Below are positions 1-7,600 of a DNA stretch of 12,257 nucleotides, piece after piece (position 1 is the first letter of the stretch; every line of letters starts with the position of its first letter). A model generated the notes under the pieces. That model did no database searches. It had not been told where the DNA came from and worked only from the letters and a program-made list of their open reading frames with translations. Source of the DNA: JADFSZ01 sp022560555 [NCBI: PVC group bacterium] (GTDB lineage: Bacteria > GCA-001730085 > JADFSZ01); contig JADFSZ010000034.1 in the NCBI GenBank assembly GCA_022560555.1, positions 1-12,257 of the forward strand, given 5' to 3'. A program made the position numbers and the translations under genes.

Positions 1-897
1 AAGATGGAACTGCTCTCCGACAAGGGCAACGGCCAATATTTCTTTCGCTCCATAATTGGTACTGGTCGTATAGTATCCCGGCACCGGATCCCAAAAGTTG
101 ACTGTTACCCGGCCGGCGTACAAAAGGTTGTCATCCGGATTTGTTGCTGTTTCATTCCCTTGATAGACACCAAAGGCATATTTAAACTGTCCTTCATTAA
201 ACTGGCCGTTAACCATCACTCCGTCATCACGGCCTGCAAAAATGGCTGGATAACGCGATACAAGACCCGGAAACTCATATGTTGACAAGTAGTAAGGACC
301 ATCGAGGTTAGAACGATCCGATGGCGGTAAATGGCGGCCAATCCAAATATTAAACGCCTCCATTGGTTGGAACTTTAAGATGGCATCCAGAACATGGACA
401 TCCCCTTCCGCGCCATCATACTCTGTATTGAATTCGAGTAGGAAGTTTTCATATAATTGCCCATTGACGTAAAGTCGGATGCTATCCAGATACGCGTCAT
501 AATCCCAGTTTGTTCCGCTTGGAGATCCATCCTCTCTTCCTACAACAGATGTTCGAATTCCCACACCTATCTTTAATTTTCCACCCGTATTTGACTCAAT
601 CCAAGCCAGGGGAGAATCGGATTCGGGTTTGTAGGACGATTCGGCGGCTGGTTGTTGAGATATTTCAGCTTCAACCGCATTGTTGATACTCTCAACGTCA
701 GTTTCGCTTATCACACCCCGGTCAACCAAAACGTTCATGAGAGCATCGTATCTTGCTGATGCTTCATTGTTTGACTCTGCATAAGAGGTTCGCGTTAGCA
801 ATAACGCAAATAAAATGGCTCCACAAAATAAAAGTTTTGTGGAAAGACTTGTTCCATGTTTCGAAAACATACGCTGTCGCTGCAAAAAACGGTACAT
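1..897 (-). CDS. Outer-membrane porin, phosphate-selective / short-chain-amide porin type (3' end off window)
   Basis: The 299 visible codons encode the N-terminal part of an outer-membrane beta-barrel porin; the C-terminus lies beyond the left edge. The start ATG has AAAGGAG 6 nt upstream. A long basic n-region is followed by a hydrophobic core (about residues 21-35) and a likely signal peptidase site at TSYA|ES (residue 40). Residues 45-80 form a polar helical segment (LVDRGVISETDVESI) typical of the periplasmic N-terminus of Porin_O_P-type proteins. Beta-strand-like segments follow, with the family-like stretches GRHLPPSDRSNLDGPYYL, SRYPAIFAGRDDG and NFWDPVPGYYTTS. From memory these resemble proteins annotated as OprO/OprP-type or short-chain amide (FmdC) porins. 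A sigma-54 promoter and a neighbouring NifA-like activator and glnA suggest uptake of nitrogenous solutes under nitrogen limitation; substrate specificity is inferred, not seen. Family confidence is high, substrate confidence low. Confidence 0.85.
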   Translation of the reverse strand, partial: MYRFLQRQRMFSKHGTSLSTKLLFCGAILFALLLTRTSYAESNNEASARYDALMNVLVDRGVISETDVESINNAVEAEISQQPAAESSYKPESDSPLAWIESNTGGKLKIGVGIRTSVVGREDGSPSGTNWDYDAYLDSIRLYVNGQLYENFLLEFNTEYDGAEGDVHVLDAILKFQPMEAFNIWIGRHLPPSDRSNLDGPYYLSTYEFPGLVSRYPAIFAGRDDGVMVNGQFNEGQFKYAFGVYQGNETATNPDDNLLYAGRVTVNFWDPVPGYYTTSTNYGAKEILAVALVGEQFHL

Positions 898-968
898 TAC
901 GGGCTCCTTTCGAGATAGCTCTCATTAAAAGATTTTAAAGGGATTGAATACGATAGGATATTGCGTTC

Positions 969-984
969 GCAAGCAACATGCCAA
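969..984 (-). promoter_or_regulatory. Sigma-54 (-24/-12) promoter of the porin gene
   Basis: On the minus strand the sequence is TTGGCATGTTGCTTGC, with the invariant GG and GC exactly 10 nt apart. It matches the sigma-54 consensus TTGGCACGNNNNTTGC except for one T in place of C. Transcription would start near 957, giving a leader of about 60 nt before the porin ATG. The adjacent upstream gene encodes a sigma-54 activator, which strengthens the call. Confidence 0.85.
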
Positions 985-1000
985 CATTTAAAGTTTTCGT

Positions 1001-1022
1001 AAACATTCAATAATAAATGTTT
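1001..1022. repeat. Inverted repeat containing an 11-mer shared with the glnA promoter region
   Basis: AAACATT and AATGTTT form a 7-bp inverted repeat around an 8-bp spacer, lying between the sigma-54 promoter and the distal 12-mer pair. The 11-mer ATTCAATAATA at 1005-1015 recurs in the same orientation relative to the promoter upstream of glnA (4393-4403). Its position would suit a DNA-bending protein such as IHF, but it does not match the IHF consensus well. Its role is unknown. Confidence 0.4.
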
Positions 1023-1060
1023 TATGGAAATTGAGAGATTAGGCGGGGGATTATAAAAAT

Positions 1061-1102
1061 TACATTTTTGTATTTTATTGTATTTAATAATTCATTTATG
1101 TA
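1061..1102. promoter_or_regulatory. Paired 12-bp operator-like sites upstream of the porin (putative UAS)
   Basis: TACATTTTTGTA (1061-1072) is a perfect TACA-N4-TGTA palindrome. TTCATTTATGTA (1091-1102) matches it at 10 of 12 positions, exactly 30 bp away, so both sites face the same side of the helix. They lie roughly 110 and 140 bp upstream of the predicted porin start site, a usual range for enhancer sites of sigma-54 activators. The distal site overlaps the last codons of the activator gene. Similar pairs occur at 2673-2714 and 4454-4496. Binding by the adjacent activator is inferred. Confidence 0.55.
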
Positions 1103-2646
1103 TTTTTTTGGTAGAGCTTCGACCGGATATCATGCTTTTTAATCTTGTACCCCAGCATCCGTTCGGTGAGATCAAGCTCTTTCGCAGCATTTTTTTGGTG
1201 CCCCTTGACCTTTTTAAGGGTTTCAATGATCATTTCCTTTTCAATATTGTCTAAATACCGAACAAGGCCCTTTCTTTGAAATTGCGTGTGGGTTGTTTCT
1301 GCCGTCTGAAGCGATGGCGGCAAATGATGGGCCCGGATCACATCCTCATCACAAAGAAGAACCGCTCGTTCCATACAATTTTCAAGTTCTCTGACATTCC
1401 CCGGCCAATGATAACTCACAAGCATATCAATCGCGGGGGTAGAGATTCTTTTTACCGTTTTAAAATTTTCCTTGACGTACTTTTCAAGAAAATGCTCTAC
1501 CAAAAGGATAATGTCGTCTTTACGCTCCCGAAGAGGCGGAAGATATATGGGAAAAACATTGATGCGATAATACAAATCTTCCCTGAATTCCTTCTTCTTA
1601 ATAGCTTCTTCTAAATTTTTGTTCGTTGCGACAATCACACGGATATTTATTTTGATCGTATTGCGCCCGCCCACTCTTTCAAACTCACGCCCTTGAAGCA
1701 CACGCAGTAGTTTGATCTGAAGTGCGTTCGAGAATTCTCCGATCTCGTCTAAAAATATCGTTCCTCCATCCGCCAATTCAAATCGGCCCATTTTTCGCTC
1801 CGTGGCTCCCGTAAATGCTCCTTTCTCATGACCAAAAAGTTCGCTCTCAAGCAAGGATTCCGGCATAGCTGCGCAATTCATCTTAATAAATGCCTTATTC
1901 GCCCGAGGAGAGCTGTAATGAACCGCGTTGGCAACAAGCTCTTTGCCTGTGCCGCTTTCTCCGCGAATCAAAACTGTGGTTGTGCTCGAAGCCACCTGAT
2001 TGATGAGGGCGTACACCTGATTCATGCATCCGCTGTTCCCGACAATACCTTCAACTTGGTAGCGTTCCTTGAGATTCTCCCTCAAGCGAATATTTTCATC
2101 AAATAGCTCTTTTTTTTCTTCTTCGACCAATTGATGAAGTTTTAAAGCTTGTGCGATAAAAGAGGCAACAATATTCAAAATTTTAACGATATCAATAAGC
2201 ACAGCCTTATCGTCAAACTCTTTGTCCACGCTCAGGGCCCCCACAACCCTTTTGTCCATCCGGATCGGCACACATACAAAAGATCGTTTTTTGACAGAAG
2301 TTGACGCGTGAGGACGTGTCCGAAACAAGAAACGCGGATCTTTTCTAATATCAGGCACAATAATCGCCTCTCCTGTTTCCACAACCTTTCCGGTGATCCC
2401 TTCGCCAACCTTGTACACCCCGCGCTGTTTGGCGGCTTCCGTAATGCCATGAGCAACGGTGACCTTCAGCAATTCCTGCTGAGGATCCAGGATCGTGATC
2501 ATGCCCCGGCGAAGCTTGGCATGGATTTCCAGCAGATGAAGAATGGACTCCAGTGTGTGCCTGATGTCCAAGGACTCAACAAGAACCATGGCAATATCAT
2601 GCAGAAGATCAACTTCTTGAAAATGGGCGCGCTTCTTTTTACTCAT
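1096..2646 (-). CDS. NifA-like sigma-54-dependent transcriptional activator (GAF-AAA+-HTH)
   Basis: The 516-residue protein has the full enhancer-binding-protein layout. Residues about 15-170 are a NifA-type GAF sensor (RRGMITILDP, VGEGITGKVVETGE, DPRF). A short helical linker (170-200) follows. The AAA+ domain has Walker A GESGTGKE (229-236), the sigma-54-contacting loop GAFTGA (276-281), Walker B TIFLDE (296-301) and WPGNVREL near 414-421. A Fis-type helix-turn-helix fills about 465-506 (NAAKELDLTERMLGYKIKK). All sigma-54 activation motifs are intact. There is no N-terminal phosphoreceiver domain, so it is not a two-component NtrC; the signal would be sensed by GAF or a partner. No nif genes are visible. 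Its neighbours glnA and a porin both carry sigma-54 promoters, so it probably controls nitrogen assimilation. It has its own sigma-70-type promoter and possible autoregulatory sites. The start ATG is preceded by a modest GGAAAAG. Confidence 0.95.
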   Translation of the reverse strand: MSKKKRAHFQEVDLLHDIAMVLVESLDIRHTLESILHLLEIHAKLRRGMITILDPQQELLKVTVAHGITEAAKQRGVYKVGEGITGKVVETGEAIIVPDIRKDPRFLFRTRPHASTSVKKRSFVCVPIRMDKRVVGALSVDKEFDDKAVLIDIVKILNIVASFIAQALKLHQLVEEEKKELFDENIRLRENLKERYQVEGIVGNSGCMNQVYALINQVASSTTTVLIRGESGTGKELVANAVHYSSPRANKAFIKMNCAAMPESLLESELFGHEKGAFTGATERKMGRFELADGGTIFLDEIGEFSNALQIKLLRVLQGREFERVGGRNTIKINIRVIVATNKNLEEAIKKKEFREDLYYRINVFPIYLPPLRERKDDIILLVEHFLEKYVKENFKTVKRISTPAIDMLVSYHWPGNVRELENCMERAVLLCDEDVIRAHHLPPSLQTAETTHTQFQRKGLVRYLDNIEKEMIIETLKKVKGHQKNAAKELDLTERMLGYKIKKHDIRSKLYQKNT

Positions 2647-2672
2647 AATATCTTTTCCATAAACGTTTTATA

Positions 2673-2714
2673 TACATTTTTGAATTACTTTCTCCCGAAA
2701 GAGACAAAAATGTA
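2673..2714. promoter_or_regulatory. Paired 12-bp operator-like sites over the activator gene's start region
   Basis: TACATTTTTGAA (2673-2684) and, on the opposite strand, TACATTTTTGTC (2703-2714) are offset by 30 bp. Together they contain an 11-bp perfect inverted repeat (ATACATTTTTG at 2672-2682, CAAAAATGTAT at 2705-2715). The outer site touches the predicted -10 box and covers the start of transcription, and the inner one lies in the leader. That placement fits negative autoregulation. The same 12-mer occurs in pairs upstream of the porin and glnA. Confidence 0.55.
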
Positions 2715-2742
2715 TTTTAGGGATCTTTTTGGTTTTGATCAA
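2714..2742 (-). promoter_or_regulatory. Sigma-70-type promoter of the activator gene
   Basis: On the minus strand TTGATC (-35) and TAAAAT (-10) are separated by 17 nt. It lies just downstream of the glnA terminator, so the activator appears to have its own transcription unit. Transcription would start near 2707, about 60 nt before the ATG. No sigma-54 pattern (GG-N10-GC) was found in this gap. Confidence 0.6.
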
Positions 2743-2744
2743 GC

Positions 2745-2786
2745 AAATAAAAAAGGCTTTTTAACGTGGAGGTTAAAAAGCCTTTT
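2745..2786 (-). terminator. Intrinsic terminator downstream of glnA
   Basis: A perfect 15-bp inverted repeat (AAAAGGCTTTTTAAC / GTTAAAAAGCCTTTT) surrounds a 6-nt loop, and on the minus strand it runs into a T-rich tract. It starts about 30 nt after the glnA stop. It should largely separate glnA from the downstream activator gene. The stem is flanked by A and T runs on both sides, but no converging gene needs it in the other direction. Confidence 0.93.
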
Positions 2787-2816
2787 GATGGTCCGGCTGA
2801 TATTCAGAGATGTAGC

Positions 2817-4259
2817 TTAGATATCGTAGTAGAGAAAGAACTCATAAGGATTGGGACGTAAATCAACCGCCTGAACTTCCTTTTCAAGCTTATAATTGAT
2901 CCACGTATCAATGGCATCTTTTGTAAAAACATCACCTACGAGCAAGAACTCATGATCCTTTTCAAGTTCAAGTAAAGCATCTCTCAAAGAGTAAGGCGTC
3001 TTTTCCACCTTGGCTAATTCTTCGGGAGGAAGATCATAAAGATCTTTGTCCAGCGGCTGTCCTGGATCAATTTTATTCTGAATCCCGTCCAGCCCGGCCA
3101 TTAGCATCGCGGAAAACGCAAGATACGGATTGCAGCTCGGATCCGGAAATCTTGCTTCAATGCGCTTTGTTTTCGGGTTTTCTGAATACATGGGAATTCT
3201 GACCGCGGCAGAACGGTTTCGGCTTGAGTATGCGAGATTAACCGGAGCTTCAAAACCGGGAACCAGACGTTTATAGGAATTCACCGTTGGATTTGTCAAA
3301 GCCGTTAAAGCTTTGGCATGCTTCAAAATTCCTCCGATATAGTGGAGCGCCATCTGAGAAAGTCCCGCATAACCATCTCCGGCAAAGAGCGGTTTTCCTT
3401 CTTTCCACAAAGACATGTGCACATGCATTCCTGAGCCGTTATCACCAAAAATCGGCTTCGGCATGAATGTCGCCGTATATCCGTGTTTTTGGGCAACGTT
3501 TTTAATAGTGTACTTATAGATAAGAAGTTTATCTGCCATATCCACCATCGGCATAAATCGCATATCTATTTCAGCCTGACCGGATGTGGCCACTTCATGG
3601 TGATGAACTTCGATATCCACACCAAGATTGAGAAGTTCCACAACCATCTCGCTTCTCAAATCCTGAAATTTATCGCTTGGAGGGCAAGGAAAGTATCCCT
3701 CTTTATGACGCAGCTTATGTCCTTTGTTGCCTCCCTCTTCTTCCCGACCGGTATTCCATGCCGCTTCAATGGAGTCGATTTCATAGAAGGCTCCGCGAGG
3801 TTCAGCGGAATATTTAACCGAATCAAAAATAAAAAACTCGGCTTCCGGACCAAAAAAGGCCTGATCCGCAATTCCGGTGGATATTAGAAATTTTTCCGCT
3901 TTAACGGCAATATTTCTTGGATCCTTCTGGTACAATTCCTTCGTGATGGGATCTTTGATCGCACAAATCATAAAAACGGTTTTGTGTTTTGTAAATGGAT
4001 CCAACTGAGCTGTTTCAGCCAAAGGCATAACCAACATGTCACTCTCATTTATCGCCTTCCATCCTCGAATGGATGATCCGTCAAATCCCAATCCTTCTTC
4101 AAAGCTCGAAGCATCAACCGCATGCGCCGGCATACTAAAATGCTGCCACGTGCCCGGAAAATCCAAAAACCTAAAATCAACAAACTGGACCCCTTCTTTC
4201 TTAATGAAATCAAGGACCTCTTTTGGCGAATGAAATCGCCTTCCATTTCCACCTGACAT
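2817..4259 (-). CDS. glnA: Glutamine synthetase, type I (GSI)
   Basis: Glutamine synthetase makes glutamine from glutamate, ammonia and ATP, as a dodecamer in the cytoplasm. The 480-residue length is normal for GSI. The N-terminal beta-grasp region ([18 protein letters not shown]) and the loop FDGSSIRGW are present. So are the ATP-binding signature [16 protein letters not shown] (from residue 268), NRSAAVRIP and [17 protein letters not shown]. The adenylylation loop DLYDLPPEE is conserved with Tyr408, matching the adjacent glnE. An earlier in-frame ATG at 4265 directly abuts the AAGGAGG ribosome site, so the ATG at 4259, 6 nt from it, is the better start (MSGGNGRRF). It has a sigma-54 promoter, distal paired 12-mers and an intrinsic terminator, so it is probably a single-gene unit induced by the neighbouring activator. 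Confidence 0.98.
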   Translation of the reverse strand: MSGGNGRRFHSPKEVLDFIKKEGVQFVDFRFLDFPGTWQHFSMPAHAVDASSFEEGLGFDGSSIRGWKAINESDMLVMPLAETAQLDPFTKHKTVFMICAIKDPITKELYQKDPRNIAVKAEKFLISTGIADQAFFGPEAEFFIFDSVKYSAEPRGAFYEIDSIEAAWNTGREEEGGNKGHKLRHKEGYFPCPPSDKFQDLRSEMVVELLNLGVDIEVHHHEVATSGQAEIDMRFMPMVDMADKLLIYKYTIKNVAQKHGYTATFMPKPIFGDNGSGMHVHMSLWKEGKPLFAGDGYAGLSQMALHYIGGILKHAKALTALTNPTVNSYKRLVPGFEAPVNLAYSSRNRSAAVRIPMYSENPKTKRIEARFPDPSCNPYLAFSAMLMAGLDGIQNKIDPGQPLDKDLYDLPPEELAKVEKTPYSLRDALLELEKDHEFLLVGDVFTKDAIDTWINYKLEKEVQAVDLRPNPYEFFLYYDI

Positions 4260-4265
4260 GTCCAT

Positions 4266-4272
4266 CCTCCTT
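4266..4272 (-). promoter_or_regulatory. Ribosome binding site that decides the glnA start
   Basis: AAGGAGG is a near-perfect Shine-Dalgarno sequence. It touches the upstream ATG (4263-4265) with no spacer but sits 6 nt before the next in-frame ATG (4257-4259), which is therefore preferred. Confidence 0.8.
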
Positions 4273-4327
4273 CGTAGGTTTTTGTTTTAAAAGCGAATCC
4301 ATAGATTTATCGGAAAGGCTGTTTACA

Positions 4328-4343
4328 GCAGAATTCATGCCAA
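4328..4343 (-). promoter_or_regulatory. Sigma-54 (-24/-12) promoter of glnA
   Basis: The minus strand reads TTGGCATGAATTCTGC, with GG and GC exactly 10 nt apart. The first 8 nt are identical to the porin promoter's -24 element, and the -12 element is CTGC instead of TTGC. Transcription would start near 4316, about 50 nt ahead of the glnA ATG. Sigma-54 control of glnA is well known in enteric bacteria. Confidence 0.8.
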
Positions 4344-4392
4344 GAACCTCTAAGCAGAAAATTCAAGCGCGTCCCAGATCTATCCATGCGCA

Positions 4393-4403
4393 ATTCAATA
4401 ATA
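4393..4403. promoter_or_regulatory. 11-mer shared with the porin promoter region
   Basis: ATTCAATAATA also occurs at 1005-1015 in the same orientation relative to a sigma-54 promoter. In both regions it lies about 45-50 bp on the promoter side of the 12-mer pair. It may bind an architectural or second regulatory protein, or be a coincidence of AT-rich DNA. Confidence 0.35.
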
Positions 4404-4453
4404 GGTAAACGCGTTACAAGAGATATAAACCCAAAGCGAAATATTTAAATAAT

Positions 4454-4496
4454 GGCAAATTTGTAATTTCAGAATGGAATTAAGGACAATTTTGTA
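4454..4496. promoter_or_regulatory. Paired 12-bp operator-like sites upstream of glnA (putative UAS)
   Basis: GGCAAATTTGTA (4454-4465) and GACAATTTTGTA (4485-4496) are offset by 31 bp. They match TACATTTTTGTA at 8 and 10 of 12 positions respectively. They lie about 144 and 175 bp upstream of the predicted sigma-54 start of glnA and about 150-180 bp from the glnE start, so they could act on either gene. The spacing resembles the 30-bp pairs near the porin and activator genes. Confidence 0.5.
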
Positions 4497-4627
4497 ACTT
4501 TTCGAAAGAGGCCTCTCATCCATGTACTCAAATAAAGGAGCAAATCATAAGTCTCTTTAGGCAAAATGTCAAAAGAATTCTTCCGGCCTCCTTCCATCTT
4601 AAAAGAACCGGATTTAAGCCGTAAAAA

Positions 4628-4636
4628 TGCTATAAT
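4628..4636 (+). promoter_or_regulatory. Extended -10 promoter of glnE
   Basis: TGCTATAAT is a perfect extended -10 element (TGn followed by TATAAT). No good -35 hexamer lies 17 nt upstream, which is common for extended -10 promoters. Transcription would start near 4643, about 50 nt before the glnE ATG. Confidence 0.7.
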
Positions 4637-4693
4637 CATAATGGATCAGAAACCGCGCAGCCCCAAACTCAAATACAGACCCTGTGGACCTGA

Positions 4694-7600
4694 ATGACTC
4701 CTCTTGATGAAAAAAAATTAGCACAAATCAAAAGCCGACTCCCCCATATCGATGAGACCTTGATTCAAAATCATATTGAGCGATTAGAAGAAGATTATTT
4801 CCTTGAATTCTCAGATGAGGACATCATCACTCATATTCGGGAAATATCTCACCTCTCAACAGACACCGCCTGCAAAATGATTTTCCAAAGATCAAATAAA
4901 GATTTCACAATTACCGTTATTGGGTTTGACACCCAAGGTTCTTTCGCGGTCATTTGCGGCCTTCTGACCTCGGCCGGATTTAATATCCAAGAAGGCAAAA
5001 GCTTTACATATTCAAAATCAACTCCCAAAACCATATCCAAAACAAAAAAACCCATGAGACGCTCTCAAGCCCGGGAGTTGGCCAGACAAACATTCTATCT
5101 TGAAAGAAAAAAATTCATTACCCAACTCCATTGTGTTCACGCGGCTCCGGATACACTTGCAAAAGATTTTGAATCCCAATTTCAATCGCAGCTTAACCTG
5201 TATCACGGATACCTCATCGACAACAAAATTAAGGAAGTTCAAAAGGAGATCAATCGCCTTATTCAGGACCACCTGATAGGTCTGGTTCCCAAAAATACAT
5301 CTTCATCCGCCCATCGGTTGCTGCCGATTGATATTCAGTTTGAAAAAGAGGCAAATCAGACAGTTTTGCATATTACGGGACCGGACACGCCCGCATACCT
5401 TTTTTCTTTGGCCAACGCTTTGACCCTGCATGGAATTTCAATTCAAAAAGTCTCTGTCAAAACAAAAGGCGCCTTCGTGGATGACAAAATCACTATCACA
5501 GACATGTACGACCGTCCCCTAACCCAGCCCCATTATTTACAAAAACTTAAAATGGCTGTTGCCAGTATCAAACAGTTTACACATCTTCTGCCTCTCGCAA
5601 CCGATCCGACGGCGGCTATGCATCAATTTCATCAATTTATCGATGACTTAATGACCAAATCTAATTACGCCCTATCCCCGTTTGATAAAGACGAAAATTT
5701 ACTAATGGCCTCTCTGGCAAAAATTTTCGGCGCAAGACCTCACATTTGGGAAGACTTTATTCGCATGCAGCATGAAAATCTGCTTCCTTTTCTTAAAAAT
5801 ATCGGTCATCTTGAAAAGTCAAAATCCAAAGAGGTTATGCTTGATGAACTTCAAAATTCATTATCAAAAGTCAAAGGATTCGACCGACAAGTCAAAGCCA
5901 TCAATGAATATAAAAATGAAGAGCTTTTTCGTATTGATCTTGTTCACTTAATCTATCCCAGTATTACCTTTATTGAATTTGCCGAACAGCTCACACAGCA
6001 CGCCGAGGCAATTATCAGCACAACAGCAAATTTAATTTACCACTATTTAGAAGAGCAACACGGGACCCCCTCGAACAAGGACGGTTCCGTCTGTTCTTTC
6101 GCCTTATTCGGCCTTGGAAAATTCGGAGGGCAAGAACTTGGTTATGCTTCAGATTTAGAAATTGTTTTTCTCTATGATGAAAATGCTCAAACAAATCATT
6201 CTAATAATGCCATTGGTAACTCGGTTTTTTTTATCAAATTCGTGCAAAATCTTTTAAAGGCTCTTCCGGCAAAAAACGCGGGCATATTCGAAATTGATCT
6301 TCGCCTGCGCCCGCACGGAAAAAAAGGTCCTCTAGCAAGCTCCTTGAACCGCTGGGGTGAATATTACCTCAAAGATGGGGGCGCTTATGATTATGAACGT
6401 CAAGCTCTCATTCGCTTGCGTCCGATTTATGGCAACACGGATTTTTGTGGCAAAGTAATGGAAATTCGAGATCAGATTATTTATTCCGAGAGTTCCATCT
6501 CTGTCAAAAACTCCATCGAGATCCGCAATAAACAGATTCTTAAAAATGTGACTCCGGGAAAAATCAATGCAAAATTTTCCAAGGGGGCTTTAACCGATAT
6601 TGAATACGCCATTCAGTATCTTCAACTGGCGCATGCCCATCAGCACCCAAAATTGCGGACACCAAATACTATTCAGGCTATGGAATATATGCTCGAAACA
6701 GACATTCTCACACCGACAGAATTTGAAAAACTATATAATAATTACGCTTTTTTACGTCGTGTGATCAATGCTCTACGCATGGTGAGAGGTAACGCAAAAG
6801 ATCTTGAAATCCCTGACCTGGCTTCCGAAGAGTTTATTTTTCTCGCCCGCAATCTTGGATATGTGTCAAAGGAATCCCAATCGGCCGAAGACCAGCTTTT
6901 CAAGGATATCGAGCTTACACTTAAAACAACATATGTTTTTTACAAAGCAAAATTCATCGAAAAGAAAGAAACTGCCTTTGAGGAATCGGGGCTGCCGGGG
7001 CTTCTGCTACAGAAAAAAATGAGCGAAAATGAAGTCACGCGAGTGTTGGCATCCCTCAAGGTTCAGGACACAAAAAAAATTCACGGTATCCTGAAATCAC
7101 TTATTCAAGAAGTCGAAGACAAAAACACCCTCGTTGCGGTCCTTGTCCTTGCGGAAAGACACATCCGCCGATCACCCGATCCGGATAAAGTCATCGTTAA
7201 CTTCGGAAATTTTATTATTGAAAGTTCAAAACAGCATATCTCTCTTAAACAGTTGTTGTATCAGCCAAAATACATTGAGATACTCATCACTCTTTTCGGT
7301 TTTAGCGATTATCTAACAATCATCCTAACCAAGAATCCTCAACTCCTCCTTACGATCACAAACGACCGTCTCCTTCTTTACAACAAAACTCACGAACATT
7401 TCGCTTCTGAACTCAGTTCCTGCGCGCCGTTTACAAATGATATTCGAGAAAATTTACGCATGATCCAAAAATACAAAAATTCCGAAACTCTCAGAATCGG
7501 CCTCAGGGACATTTACCTCAACAAACCATTCGAACAAATTGTTCGTGAATTGTCCGATTTGGCCGACACGATTGTAGATCGTATTTACCGAAATATTCTT

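Larger units (their letters stand above)
4260..4693. other. Divergent regulatory region between glnA and glnE
   Basis: This 434-bp stretch has no convincing gene. From left to right it holds the glnA ribosome site, a sigma-54 promoter for glnA, an 11-mer shared with the porin promoter, a pair of 12-bp operator-like sites, a 10-bp palindrome AGAGGCCTCT (4507-4516) of unknown meaning, and an extended -10 promoter for glnE. Confidence 0.7.

Noticed and set aside
4-285. Plus-strand frame at the left edge
   Set aside because: It is antisense to the porin, whose reading frame shows clear family motifs.
1096-2646. Naming the activator nifA outright
   Set aside because: The GAF and HTH are NifA-like, but no nitrogenase genes are visible and the neighbours are glnA and a porin, so the name would overstate its role.
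2308-2820. Long open frame on the plus strand opposite the activator gene's N-terminus
   Set aside because: It lies antisense to the well-supported GAF domain, shows no recognisable domain, and also crosses the promoter and terminator region; it is a shadow frame.
4010-4265. Upstream ATG (4265) as the glnA start
   Set aside because: The ribosome site touches it directly with no spacer; the next ATG at 4259 has proper spacing.
4507-4516. Palindrome AGAGGCCTCT in the glnA-glnE gap
   Set aside because: It is short, not repeated elsewhere in the window, and not placed at a promoter element; too little to call an operator.
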